DNA from: Lingula anatina
Taxonomy: Eukaryota; Brachiopoda; Lingulata; Lingulida; Lingulidae
NCBI RefSeq assembly: GCF_001039355.2
Contig: NW_019773836.1
Coordinates: 484,539-548,538 of the forward strand
DNA: 64,000 bases
Reading direction: 5' to 3'
Shown here: positions 30,304-50,463 of the stretch, piece by piece
Layout: each line of letters starts with the position of its first letter
Numbering within the stretch: position 1 is the first letter of the stretch
Made by a program: the position numbers and the translations under genes
Notes under the pieces: generated by a model
Databases searched by the model: none
What the model was told of the DNA's origin: nothing
The model's input: only the letters and a program-made list of their open reading frames with translations

Positions 30304-33300
30304 TGTCTATACGATATGTACTGTCAATACATGCGATTTTCACTTGATCGTGGAGTATATACTGTGTCCTAGGCCTATTGCGTTAGCTGTGACACCGCCA
30401 TTTTGTACCGTATATGCGAGTCTACACATATCATCAAAAAGGTTGAAATGTGCACAATCGGTCAGTTTTAATTAAAATTATTAAGTTTTACAGCATTTTC
30501 CCTGCCTATTCATACCTTATCTCAGCTTGTTACAAGTCTACATTTTGGCTCGATCCTCCTTAAAAAAAGGTGTGTTTTGGGCCAAGCCCCCGATTCGTGT
30601 TTTCCGCTTCGCAAATCACGTGACCGATCCTGTATACAATATGTTTCGGCCAGCTCTGATACTTCGAAGCGCGTACTGATACACATCTTGAAAACGGGTA
30701 GTGAATTTAGGATCATTCGGTGCCGAGTCTGGTAGTTGGGTAGGCCTGACATCCATGGCTAATAGCATTTAATATGATTAATGGGATTAATCTCGCTTGT
30801 GTTACAATACCTGGCGGTGATATCGCCGCTGTGATCCTCTAGTTGTCTCATATTTGTACTGTATTAAAATTAATACCCCATATTATGCAGTTGTGCGACC
30901 CCCCTCCTCCCCAACTTGCTACGTTTTACTTATCACAAATATACATACAAATTACTCATGTGGACAGACAGGAAGTTTTACATGAGCCTTCTTTAAGTAT
31001 CCACAAAACCCCTTCTGTATCCGCTTGTTTTTCTTTCTTTTTTTCTTTCTTTTTTTTTTTTTTCGTGCTTATTTCCTTTTGTTGTCTGAGGTCGTTTTTC
31101 GAAAGTGTTCACACGTGAGTATGATTTTTAAATTTTTTTTACTCAACTACCGTAACTAAACGACGTGTCTTGTTGCCGTTGTGGTTAGGAAGATATACTG
31201 TTTACAGAAAATAACACGATGAAGCAATCTTGCACGCATACAAATACGTTAAGGTGGCCTCATTGATGTGTCTGAGTCTGTTTAAGGGGATTCGATACGT
31301 TAAAATTTTATCCCTTATCCATTTAGAAAATGCCGAAATAAACAGTCATCTTATGGGATAATGATGTCACATCAAATATATATCAAGTTGTATTTGCTAC
31401 TATTTTTGGGTTGAAAAATAAAATGTCGATTTCAATTAACTTATCTTCTTTAAGTGAACATCTATCAATACATTTCTAACGCCTATTTAATCCTAACAAT
31501 ATGTACTTCAATCTAGTGCCAGGACGTTTTCGTAAAGGGCTTACTATTGATTTCAATAAAATAAATAATATGTCTTTACTTAATGGATCATCGTGGTTAG
31601 GCGATTATTTCATCCAAACAAAAATATGTACTCAAATGGTGGTACCGGATTGCAGCACACAGCCTACATGTCCATCTTGTCAGTTTTCATGTTAATGTTT
31701 TATTTAGTTTCAGAGTTGGGTCGAAAACAGATCTCTACCTCACGCCAACTTAAGTACATGTACCAAGCAGAAAAACTAACGATAAACGCTTGGCAACATA
31801 TGTGTGAAGACCAGTGAGGCGGTGAATAAAGCAACAAAATAGGAAATTAATAACCCTTGAATAGCCCTTAAGTGATAACTTTCATTGCTTTGATATTACG
31901 AAAAGGAAGTTATATAACGGAAACATGAAAAAAAATCCCCACATGTAGGCCTTGTTTACGAATACGCATTTTCAAATCTTCATGTTGTGTTGGGTTAGGA
32001 TTTCAATTAAATGTTTTGATAAGACAGTATTTTCAATTGATCGAAATAGTTTAAGAAAGTGTAAACCCTACTATGCAAAGGGATACGTTAATTTAAAATT
32101 ATTAAAATACAAATTGATCATTATTATATTAATCTGTATGTTTCAAAAATAAAAATGCAAAAAAAGGTAAGGGGGTGACATAAACGATACAATATAGTAA
32201 AGATAATTGGAGAACAAACGAAGAGGAAATGATGTTTGAAAATGAGAACAACCCAAATGCTGGCACAATCTTTCTTAAAACATGCCCAGGGACGGCAAAA
32301 AAGACAGACAATGCTTTGTTTGAGCCCTGGATATCTCCTTTGGCAAAAAAGATCAATGTACAAGTGTTTTGATATTAATGGTTTCCTCGGAGAAATGAAA
32401 CAGAAAACAAAATTCTTCTCACGAGGTTGCGGTAACTGATAAGCAGATTTTCCTTTTCGATGTTTTCATTTAGAATCACATGACTGTGTGAGGATGTAGT
32501 ATTGTCATCTCCAGTGTGCTCCTGCAAACTACGGGGTGTCTAAAAATACCATCATTTCACGGTTCATAAAACCTGCAACTTCACTTCATATCTGTACGTA
32601 ATATGTTTAACTGTCTCCAATGACAAAACAAGGTGTTTTAGCGAAAATCAAGTCTTGTCCAGCCGACTCCGCCAAAAACAGTTTCTGAAAGAAAACTACA
32701 ATTAAGAGAATTAATTGTATTTATGTAGCAAATGGTTTGTTTTAGTGGTGCTATTAACTTTTTGGTAATACATCAACGTTTTGTTTAGGTCTTGTGTCTG
32801 CACATTTTGACCTTAAGTAGTTGACCAAGACAAGGTGATAACATATGTCCAGGGTTAAGGAATGTCTTAGCTGCTGTGTATCAAGGTACACACAAGTATA
32901 TTCTATGAAAGATGTTTTGGAGATTATTCCATCGAGCTGCATTCAGTGAGAAGTCATTCAGCTTTGTAGCTGCGGATATATTTACCCGCAGTTTTAGCAG
33001 CTACACTGTATTATTACTTACGTTTCTTTATTGTTATTTGTACACCCTCCACCCTCCCCTACCACCTGCCTTCATCCTTGTGGTGTTTTTAACACTTAGA
33101 CTTATTTACTTTCAAGCGGCACCTGTGTGACATAATTAAGGGGGGCCCCTATTTGGACAGTGCCACTTTGCCTCTGGAAGGCCTGCTAATCAGAGGCATA
33201 TGAGTTCAGTTATTCAGGAGACAGTTAATGCTCTCCCTCACTTTTCTCGTAAAATTCACAACATTAAGAAGTGCATTATTCAGGAGTAAAAATTTTGAGG

Positions 33301-34445
33301 TGATGTTTGGTAAACTTATTCAAACCCCCCCCCCCCCCATTTTTTTTCTCTTTCCATGCCTAATGAAGCAGATTTGAGCATTGGCTCAATGTAACATGGT
33401 TGTATTTATGCTTGTTAGCTATAACTCATTTGGCACATTAATTAGTCATTTCAGATTATCTGGTTATCATTTGTTTATTGATATATATCATACATGTGAG
33501 ATTATTACTTTAAAACTATAGTTAGGTAAATGTACTATGCAGGGCATATGAGGCAGTACGTAGGCCAAGAGAGACAACTCTATGATTGGGCTGTCAGAGC
33601 AATGAGGAAACCTACGTCCCCGTCCTAAAAAGGTAGGGGTTGCGTAGCTCGCTCTCAGCCTAGGCCGGCTTTAGAATGTGCCTTTTGCCTTTTATTTTCA
33701 TTTGCGCCAACTATTTGCGCCAACTTTTTGCTCCTATAGCTGTTGTGATTTCTCATATTTTTCATAAACCTTTTATTTTCATTTGCGCCAACTTTTTGCT
33801 CCTATAGCTGTTGTGATTTCTCATATTTTTCATAATTAATCCTGGTTACATTTCATTAACATACTTTATTATTTTTATATTAAGCACTTATATAGTTTGG
33901 GGGATGTTTATTATCTCCCCAGTTTTGTAACTTTGTATCTTATTAGTTTTCGTCATTAATAAATGACAATTTCAGTCATATGGACTTAACCTACTTAATT
34001 TGGAGCAAAAACAGAGCTTCGTTGTGCTTGTGAACATTTGGCTACATAAAGGCCCATTAGTTAAATCAGTAAGTCACTGAAGTATTTTATTTTTAAAAAT
34101 CATTGTAAAGACACGTCTGATCAAGAGAAAAGATACTTCACCTAAAAGTCACAGATGTATTACAACACTGCAGCGAAAATCTAAAGCACAATTACGTTTG
34201 CATAAGAAAATATAAACAAATTGTAGGTCTATGAAAAGTTACATGTTTTGCGCACCGAATTACGGGTGGCATTATTTTGGGTTACCCAGTATTTGCAACT
34301 TCGTGGACATCCTGGTGTGTAGATTTAGTGGAAATGTAGCTTGGAGAAGATCAAAGAACGGTTCAAGCGCACAAGAGCGAAGAATTGCCAAATTTGCTTG
34401 CTGTCCTGGCGTCACAGGAGGGCTAGTAAAAACGTTGCGAATGGG
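30304..34445. other. no gene recognised
   Basis: AT-rich sequence with pyrimidine tracts near 31030-31070 and a poly-C run near 33327. Short ORFs lack domains. A small tandem repeat lies at 33688-33835. The last part should contain the promoter of gene C, but I see no convincing TATA box. Confidence 0.55.
33688..33835. repeat. two-copy tandem repeat
   Basis: Two adjacent copies of a 67-81 bp unit containing CATTTGCGCCAAC and CTCCTATAGCTGTTGTGA. The first copy has a further 14-bp internal duplication of the TTTGCGCCAAC part. Confidence 0.9.
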
Positions 34446-42455
<8,010 letters not shown>

Positions 42456-42702
42456 GTCGTCTTGACTAAAACGCTTCCTCCGGAATGAGAGACTATTTCC
42501 AAGTCAGTTGCATTGAATACATGGTCTTTATATGGATCAAGACACACTGGGCTTACTTATTTCTTGTTAGAACAATACACCCTTGTACAGATATAGCCGA
42601 TTAAAAAACCTACGATTGAGGACTTAGCTACCAACTGAAATGATTGTGCAGCACTATATAAAAAATTCTTACTCAAGAGTTTCACGCTGTTTTAACCTGT
42701 AG

Positions 42703-42764
<62 letters not shown>

Positions 42765-42807
42765 CAAAGTCGCCAAACCCCGCTGTATTATCAAAGCGTG
42801 CGAAATA

Positions 42808-42868
<61 letters not shown>

Positions 42869-43649
42869 CTTGCTGCGTCTAGCGCTAAGCTTCTGTCATT
42901 TTACTCGACAAGAAATGAGAAACCATGCAGCATATATCTTCTCCGCCCAGAGTTAAACAGGATTAATAACAGGCATCAATGGACATGTAGGTGGATTAAT
43001 ATTCGACTAGTCAATGCTGCTTTTATACTTGCAAAACCCAAATCAAATTTTAGTATTTTACCTTAATAAATATCAGAATGGTAATTTCAGATGATTTACT
43101 GGAGCACAGAAGTATGACGTGGCTGAGGCTTTAAGGTAGTCATTTACTTAATTGCGTTTTTGCAATAAAAGGATAGAATTACACTGCAGTTGTTTATACT
43201 TCCTGTTTTATTTACATCGACATATTTTAGTAAATTTATAGCGTAAATCGAAACTGAAATAGTTACTCATATAATTACACTTTCCTGATCCGTAGCCGAA
43301 GTGGGGGAGGTACGGGGGGGGGGGGGGGGGGTTCGAACGAACCGCCCTTTTTGCCAGGAAAAGGTCTGCTCTGGGTAGAAAATTGATTAAGATGGTTTCA
43401 TGGTAAAGGGTCCATTTTTTTCAGGAAAAAGACCGCCATCCTTGAAATTGTTGGCTATGGACCTGTCTTAAGTGATTGTACTCTTATCTAATGTAGTAAA
43501 ATTATATTTTTCTTGGAGCATTTGCACGCGTGTTTTGGTTCTCAGAGGCTCGCACTAAATATGCCATCATTTATTATGCTTTTTTGATCACATTGTGTCG
43601 AAATTCATCACGATTTCCTGATCTTCGGTAACTGGACGTTTTTTCGCAG
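42456..43649. other. 3' flank of gene C and of the zinc-finger gene; AT repeats
   Basis: There are two long AT tracts (about 42704-42762 and 42818-42864) and a poly-G run near 43315-43332 within a diverged repeat related to 13530-13580. On the minus strand an AATAAA at 43571-43576 lies about 75 bp beyond the zinc-finger stop. Genes C and the zinc-finger gene converge here. Confidence 0.7.
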
Positions 43650-45167
43650 TCATTTACAAGGTTTGTCCACCGTATGTATTCTCTGGTGGGTTTTACGTGC
43701 GCTCAACTGGACAAATGCCATGTCACAAAATCTACATTTATAAGGTCTGTCCCCTTTATGAATGCGCTCATGGATAATGAGATTATTATTACTTGAAAAA
43801 GTCTTTCCACAAAAGCTACATGCAAACGGCGGGACTTCCAAGTGAATATTCTCGTGATTTTTAAGCGCGTCTTTGGTGATAAACGTCTTATTACAATGCT
43901 TACACGCGTGCGGCCTGTAATTGGTATGAATGCTCTCGTGGCGGGCCAACTGGTGCTTCAAAGCAAACGATTTCTCACAAAATTGACAGGAGTGTGTCCT
44001 TTCACCATTATGGACGGACATGTGCCGCTTCAAATGTGCCTTTTGTTTAAACTCCCTAACACATACCTCGCACTTGTATACGTCTACGTGCCCAGTTAGT
44101 CCACCGTGGACGGTTCTTATATGCCGCCTTATGTGCGAGTTCTGAATAAAACGTTTCTCGCAGTACGTGCACTTATACGGTCTCTGTCCCGTGTGGCTGC
44201 GCATGTGCACTAACATCTCCTGTCTCCTAGGAAACACTTTATCACATGACTTACACGAGAACGAATCTTCACCCGTGTGCGTTCTCTCGTGGACTTGACG
44301 ATACTTATTGACAGCAAAGCGTTTGTTACAATATCCGCACACATAAGGTCTTTTCCCAGTGTGGGTACTTTCGTGATTCTGAAGACCGGATTTTTTCACA
44401 AAAAGTCTGTTGCAAAATTGGCACTCGTGGGGGTGGCTCTTTCCGCTGTGCACTCTCTGGTGCAATTTATAATCCTGTTCTCTTGCAAACTTTTCCTGGC
44501 AGTTTTGACAAGTAAAAATCTTTATGTCGTTTTCTTCAATGTTTGCGTGTATTTCGCTGTCTGCCTTTTCGAACGTTGCATTTAATACCTCAGGGTAGAT
44601 ATTAACCTCTTCCTTTATTACCGTGACCTCATCTATAATATTATTCGCAGCGTCTTGTGCTAATGAAGTATTACTGTTTAAAGCTGGCCACGCAAAACTC
44701 ACGTTAATATTACTATGAACCTCCTTTGTAGACGGTTTTATAAATTGTAGCGAACTCTGTTTTTGAATTTGTTCAGGATGACAATCTGCATAAGAATGCT
44801 TGCGACTGCGTGGAGGAGGGCACTTCAAGAGTGACCCATTTACAGCGATGATCGTTTTGGACGTCAGATCATCGGGACAGAAATCTCTTTTTTCCCCACA
44901 TGAACCCCCACTTTCCCCGTCCCTGGTCGCGCTCTCACTCTCATGAGACTTAATACAACGACCACACCGAGCAGGCCTTGAAGTGCAGTTTTTTTCATTT
45001 TCGGCATCAGTGAAAACTACAACAAGTTTGCCGCAGACTTTACAATTTTTCTGCGGAATACGTACATCCCCTATTAGATGTACAGCTGTGGGGCGAATGT
45101 GGCGTAGCATCGCTGTTTTGACCCTAATAAGCGACTCACATTCATTAGGGCTAGATATTAATAGCAT
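43650..45167 (-). CDS. C2H2 zinc-finger protein, ten fingers, no intron in the body
   Basis: A predicted nuclear DNA-binding protein. From the first in-frame ATG (45167) the frame has 505 codons; it is open, without ATG, back to about 45320, so the start may lie in an upstream exon or at this Met. The N-terminal part has a Cys-rich patch (CKVCGKL, CTSRPARCGRC) that I do not recognise as ZAD, KRAB or BTB. Ten C2H2 fingers fill the C-terminal 60 percent, from CQNCQEKF to CRFCDMAF, most joined by TGEKP-like linkers (HTGKRPY, HTGQRPYKC, HKGDRPYKC). Finger 5 has the longer HIRTVH spacing and a long linker after it. DNA target is unknown. It lies tail-to-tail with gene C and has no evident link to the receptor family. 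Confidence 0.9.
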   Translation of the reverse strand: MLLISSPNECESLIRVKTAMLRHIRPTAVHLIGDVRIPQKNCKVCGKLVVVFTDAENEKNCTSRPARCGRCIKSHESESATRDGESGGSCGEKRDFCPDDLTSKTIIAVNGSLLKCPPPRSRKHSYADCHPEQIQKQSSLQFIKPSTKEVHSNINVSFAWPALNSNTSLAQDAANNIIDEVTVIKEEVNIYPEVLNATFEKADSEIHANIEENDIKIFTCQNCQEKFAREQDYKLHQRVHSGKSHPHECQFCNRLFVKKSGLQNHESTHTGKRPYVCGYCNKRFAVNKYRQVHERTHTGEDSFSCKSCDKVFPRRQEMLVHMRSHTGQRPYKCTYCEKRFIQNSHIRRHIRTVHGGLTGHVDVYKCEVCVREFKQKAHLKRHMSVHNGERTHSCQFCEKSFALKHQLARHESIHTNYRPHACKHCNKTFITKDALKNHENIHLEVPPFACSFCGKTFSSNNNLIIHERIHKGDRPYKCRFCDMAFVQLSARKTHQRIHTVDKPCK

Positions 45168-45777
45168 ACATGTTAGTTTCAAGGCCTCAATGCCGTCATC
45201 ACAAGTGGTCTTATTCCAATTACATTTTCCAGTTTCGTCCCTCAAACAAGTCTCCGAGAAGTGAAAACGAATTGTTAAAAAAATATGCGTACTGAAGGAT
45301 TTTGACAGAAATGACCTGTGACGTATTCATTTAGTGTTTGTTCTCTTGTGGTGGCGTCTTTATCCATAGAACATAGCCAGAAGCACCACAAAACCTCGCC
45401 AGTAGAAACCTAATCTCTGTTTTGTCTTTCACGTGAATATACATGTATCTAGAAGCCTAGGAACGAACGATGGTAGTTTCGTAACCCCAGGATTATCCAA
45501 AACCCTTGCACAACATTTAGTGTCTATCTTGTCTAGGTTTTCATCTTTGTTTACTTACTGGTGCGACTACAGAAAGCCACTTGTCTTTATCTGCCACATG
45601 TTAATCTTGTTGTATGTTTCCTTTTCATGTTTCTCGGATAAAATTCTACAGGATAAAATTATTTTCTGTACCATGTTCCGACATTTTCATTATGAATGCC
45701 TCGTACTGGGTATCTGACATTCATTTTTCTCGATGAACAGTAAGTCCACTGTCCAAGTTGATGGTTGGTTGTTTATT

Positions 45778-46067
45778 CTACCCGCACGAAAATGCAGTAG
45801 TATCGAAGTAGCAAAGAAGCATTAACGCAGTAGTGGTGTGGAGCATATTTGCAGTAGAAATGCAGCATAGCCTACTGCAATTCTACTTCAAAAATTACAT
45901 AGGGTTGTACAGAGGAGGAGCATTAATGCAGTAGATTTGCAGCATGATAGAAGCATGTTTCAAATATGCTAATTAGCTCCGCAGTCGAAGCAGATTTGAA
46001 GCATGTTTGCAGTAGAATTGCAGTAGTCTACTGCGCTGGAGTATCTACTTCGTTTGCGTGCGGGTAG
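45778..46067. mobile_element. inverted-repeat element rich in GCAGTAG/AGCAT words
   Basis: A 290-bp block has ends CTACCCGCACG and CGTGCGGGTAG, with partial pairing continuing inward (AAATGCAGTAGTATC against GTATCTACTTCGTTT). Inside, GCAGTAG, GAAGCA and AGCAT occur many times in both orientations. No ORF. No clear target duplication, so its superfamily is unknown. Confidence 0.75.
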
Positions 46068-46488
46068 TACCTAAAGTCCATCCTGTCTGTAATAATTTTT
46101 CTTCCTTGGCCTAAGATCCATGTGCCATCTTCCACTGGAAATACAATAAAAATATACCTGAGATATATTTAGAAAAGCGGTGCAAATCAAGTTATATGTG
46201 TAGGCCTACTCTGAGGCGGTGGAAAAGGCAGCGAATACAATATGAGTCATCCACGTGGAAAGCTTGAATGATATAGGTTAATTATATACAGTATGTTGGA
46301 ATGATAAGGTAATAAATGGCATCCGCTCGCACTTCGCACTCGTGTACATGTATGTGCCGCATACAGCTCGCTGACTCGTGATTTGCATGTATTCGAATAT
46401 CAAAATAATCAAGTGCAACTTGATGACAAGACACAGTCGATAAGCCTGATGTTTATCTGAGTGGCGTACCTTTGTTTCCCATAGTTTA

Positions 46489-46489
<1 letters not shown>

Positions 46490-46524
<35 letters not shown>
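46490..46524. repeat. (GT)n microsatellite
   Basis: An uninterrupted GT tract of about 17 units. Confidence 0.95.
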
Positions 46525-46525
<1 letters not shown>

Positions 46526-48381
46526 GCTGACATGTGCACGCCGCTGCCACAATCTTAATGTGACGTTAGGGTCCAGGCAGTGGGGGGAAATTACGAGGCT
46601 GCATTTAAAGTCAGATCCATGTTACTTTCGTTGAAAATCTGCCTGTAAGTCTTACAGTAATGCAAAGCGTGATCACAGTCGCGCGTAAATGAATGCGTTT
46701 CAAGCACACACGCACAGCTAGACGTGATCATAAAAAATGTCTGATAACAAATATGTGTAAGAACAGTCTCCAATATGCGCCACACAAATTGACCTTTGAT
46801 CGTTTTAGATTGTTTTTCGTGCCCCAGCTACGGTACAACCGTTTTACGGTGTTGCCTGTGAAAAGTTAGCCTTTTATGCCACACTTAAGTACTCTGTAAT
46901 CTACAAACAACCCATATGAAGAACATTCTAAGGCTCGACTCCCAGCTAGATGCTCCAAGTGACAGGTGAAAGGCCGGTAGAATGCACAAGTCTATATAGG
47001 GATCAAGGTTAAGAGTTGGTTATTTATGAAGTGTATCGTCATTATATATGTCATTTATTCAAAAATTTAATGAAGACGGAGTGCCTAACTGACTACGAGA
47101 ATTTCCGTCTTTGTATGTCTACACTTACGTGGTGTAATCGTCTTTTTTTGAAACGATGGTTCTATGGCTGGATATGGCTACATCTAACTACTCGGTGTTA
47201 TGCAGACACTGACAGGAAATAAATGCATAGGCCTATTTATATATATGCTAGGTACATGTAACAGATATATAGGCTCCAGACGCGGTTAACCTGGTTATAT
47301 AATATAACCAGCTACCATCCCAAACAGCAAGGTGAATATGCAGATTACAACGTAGCGCTCCTTCTACTAGTTCTAGCCAACGTATACAAGTTGACTCGGT
47401 TATATTCCCCACAGACATAAATTAATAGATCTACTTTTTACAGAAAAGGTAATTTGGAGATGAAAATACTTCTCACCTTCTCTTGAAGTCACCAATACTC
47501 CTTTTCATCAATGTGTGCCCTCACACTCTACGGGGCATCAGGTTGATTTGTCAGCTGTTTCAAGTGTTTATATCAGCAAATGCCAGAGTACACTCTGATT
47601 AGTTCCACGCGGGAATGTGCGCGCTCCATAAACTGTCTGTATCTGCAAATTTACCTTTTGTATTCTAACCATTACATGACACCAAATACTTACCAAATAA
47701 TATGGACACAGCATTGTTTGTGAGTCTTAGGAGACCGCTATAAATTTTATACATCTGTTTTTGCATGATGTTATCTTGGGGAATTAGGTTAATACCATGC
47801 TATATAAAACGCCGTATGATGTGGACTTAAGGTTTTGTCCTGACTTAAGGTTTTCACATATCGGGTATACAAACGAACACCAGTAGGGAAGAGCCCGGGG
47901 AATTAAATAAATGTACCTCATTTGAGGGTGATCCAGTGTTTGTTTCTATTTTATTTGGATTTGTATCGTGTATTTTCCGACTTTCTGTCTCAGAAATCTC
48001 TATTAGTGCATGGAAGTATAGCCTATTAACCCATTACAGTGACGTCATATTTGCTCCGTAACACTAGTCCCGCGGCCATGCTGGAGGGAGTGAACGACGG
48101 GGAATAGTAGCGGTAATATTGGTGAACCAAATAAAATAAAATAAACTTCATATCGCGATCAAGTACACCAAAGGGAAAAGGATATATACAAGCCGAAGCT
48201 TCAGCTGCTCAGCAGGATCGACCAATATGAACTCAAGACAGTCTAAAAACATGAAATCCTACCAAATGCTACTTATCCAACATCGTGTTGTCAGAAGATA
48301 GTTCAGTTATCTTGTACTTCATTTTTCTTGTTCATTGGGTAATAACAGTTATAGTTTGAGAGAGTTTAATGTGTAATCATA

Positions 48382-48640
48382 NNNNNNNNNNNNNNNNNNN
48401 NNNNNNNNNNNNNNNNNNNNNNNNNNNNNNNNNNNNNNNNNNNNNNNNNNNNNNNNNNNNNNNNNNNNNNNNNNNNNNNNNNNNNNNNNNNNNNNNNNNN
48501 NNNNNNNNNNNNNNNNNNNNNNNNNNNNNNNNNNNNNNNNNNNNNNNNNNNNNNNNNNNNNNNNNNNNNNNNNNNNNNNNNNNNNNNNNNNNNNNNNNNN
48601 NNNNNNNNNNNNNNNNNNNNNNNNNNNNNNNNNNNNNNNN
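48382..48640. other. assembly gap (259 N)
   Basis: Run of N. No paralogous sequence in the window allows its true length to be judged. Confidence 0.99.
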
Positions 48641-50463
48641 ATAAAATCTAGAGAGCACCGTAACTGATAACAAATTACACCCAAGGCAATAGGTGAGTCT
48701 TCATTAGAAAAGTTGAAACCCTGCCTGGGTATTTCCACACGTTTTAACAAATTAACACACTCTCCACCCAAACTTTTTGGGCACTACTTTAAATATATAT
48801 GTAGTGTACGTGCGCCCCAAATGTACACACCTAGGTCTTTTGTTTTCTACTGTTTTTTCTTTTATGGTAAAATCGGCACAGCTGGCTCTCCATTCTTTGC
48901 TATAAAATAAATTAGTTTTATCCTTTACTTTTCCGAAGAGTCTTGATTCAAAGCCACCTCGCCGTCTCTCCTCCGTTTATGGTTTTAGTTCCTTCACCAT
49001 GGATTGTTACCACTGCAGGCAGCCTGTGAACGCTTGTAAAGTTAGTTATCTTCTCTCGATCAAATAACCTGCAGTAATTCATCATTTTGCTCGGTTAAAT
49101 ATCAAAGAAAATACAGAAAACGAAAACTGAACTACAGGCATGGCTTGTTCATGCGCAGCAGACGATTCCGGTCTCCCTCCAGAATGGCTGCCGTTTGTTT
49201 TGATGACGCAGGCTCTAATGGGTCAATATACTTCCACGATTAGCAGCAACCTACGTGGGGTACAAGTACATGTATATCCCCCCCCCCCCCCCCATAAAAT
49301 AAAATTCGTTTATAAATTATATTCATTAACAAATTTTGATCGCGACTTTTGCTTTATGGTAGACTACCCGTAGTGTGGTATTCTAAATTAAGTCATCATT
49401 ATGTTATGTTCATTCACCCATCAAGGTAACAGCCAGGCGTGGTATGAGGGAAGAATCGACTACGCTACATCTACATGTACCTCTGTAGGCTACATGCACT
49501 AGTACATGCAAGATTTTGGACTGAACATACGTAAGCGGGCCTAAATATAAGCGAAATTAAATATAACAATTGGATAATAAATGAATTGATCGTCCCAAGT
49601 TTTGGATTATCTTTACTTTAGGATTTACTGTGTTCTTCTAGTCCACGATAGTACTACTATATGTCATCATACCGATGATGTCATTTTGGGGTAAAATTTG
49701 CAAAATCAGTTTTTCAAAGTTCTCCCTTAGCTAGGCACCCACGAACTCCGATCCAAAGTCAATTAAAAACAGCAGTTAGTCTTTCAAAACCCTCCAGCGT
49801 TTTCCCAAGAAGCCTTAGTTCAAATTTAATCGTTAATAAAGCAAAGTAATGCATTTGTTCGATGAAAATCTGCAGAATGGCGGCACAGGATTAAAGCCCA
49901 TACGAGTACACTTTAAGAGATAAGATTATGTTTAGAGATGGAGTCACGCCCCATACCGATTACTATCTCACCTCAAATTAGGAAGGTGTTAAATGAACTA
50001 TCAACGCTCCTAGGAGCCTATGCTTATGCTTTGCAACGTGAAATATAAATGCCGATGTTTTATATTTCTAAGGGGATTTTTTTTAATCAGCAAAAAGTAG
50101 ATATATTACTGAATTTCCGGACTTTGGCAATCATAAACCCTGTCAGTACCCTTAAAGCTGTATGTACATTGTAACTGTAGAAGTATATTTCTGATCTCAC
50201 ATATCACCAAATACAGGTACGGTACTGGTACATATATAGGCCATAATGAGATATTCTACTATGAGGTAAACAGGGCGTCAATTCGTTGCTTCCGCAATTC
50301 AGTAACTCATTTTGTAAAGAGATTGCCACAACAGTCATCGTGGAATAATTAGCCTCACAGCAACAAAGTGTATGTAATGAGTGCGCCACTGGCACGTCAG
50401 CGCATGCGCACCTGTAAAGAAAATTGACAAGTGATCTTGAGCCGTCCACTGCAGAAGAGGAAA

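Larger units (their letters stand above)
45246..50463. other. no gene recognised
   Basis: Non-coding sequence with an inverted-repeat element (45778-46067), a GT microsatellite (46490-46524), a 21-bp perfect palindrome near 47290-47310 (CTGGTTATAT and its complement around one A), an assembly gap (48382-48640) and a poly-C run near 49280. Short ORFs lack domains. The final part should hold the promoter of gene D. Confidence 0.55.

Noticed and set aside
43320-43345. tRNA-like T-loop word GGTTCGAA
   Set aside because: No acceptor-stem pairing or D-arm around it; it sits in a poly-G repeat.
43842-45264. Several plus-strand ORFs
   Set aside because: Opposite-strand shadows of the zinc-finger gene.
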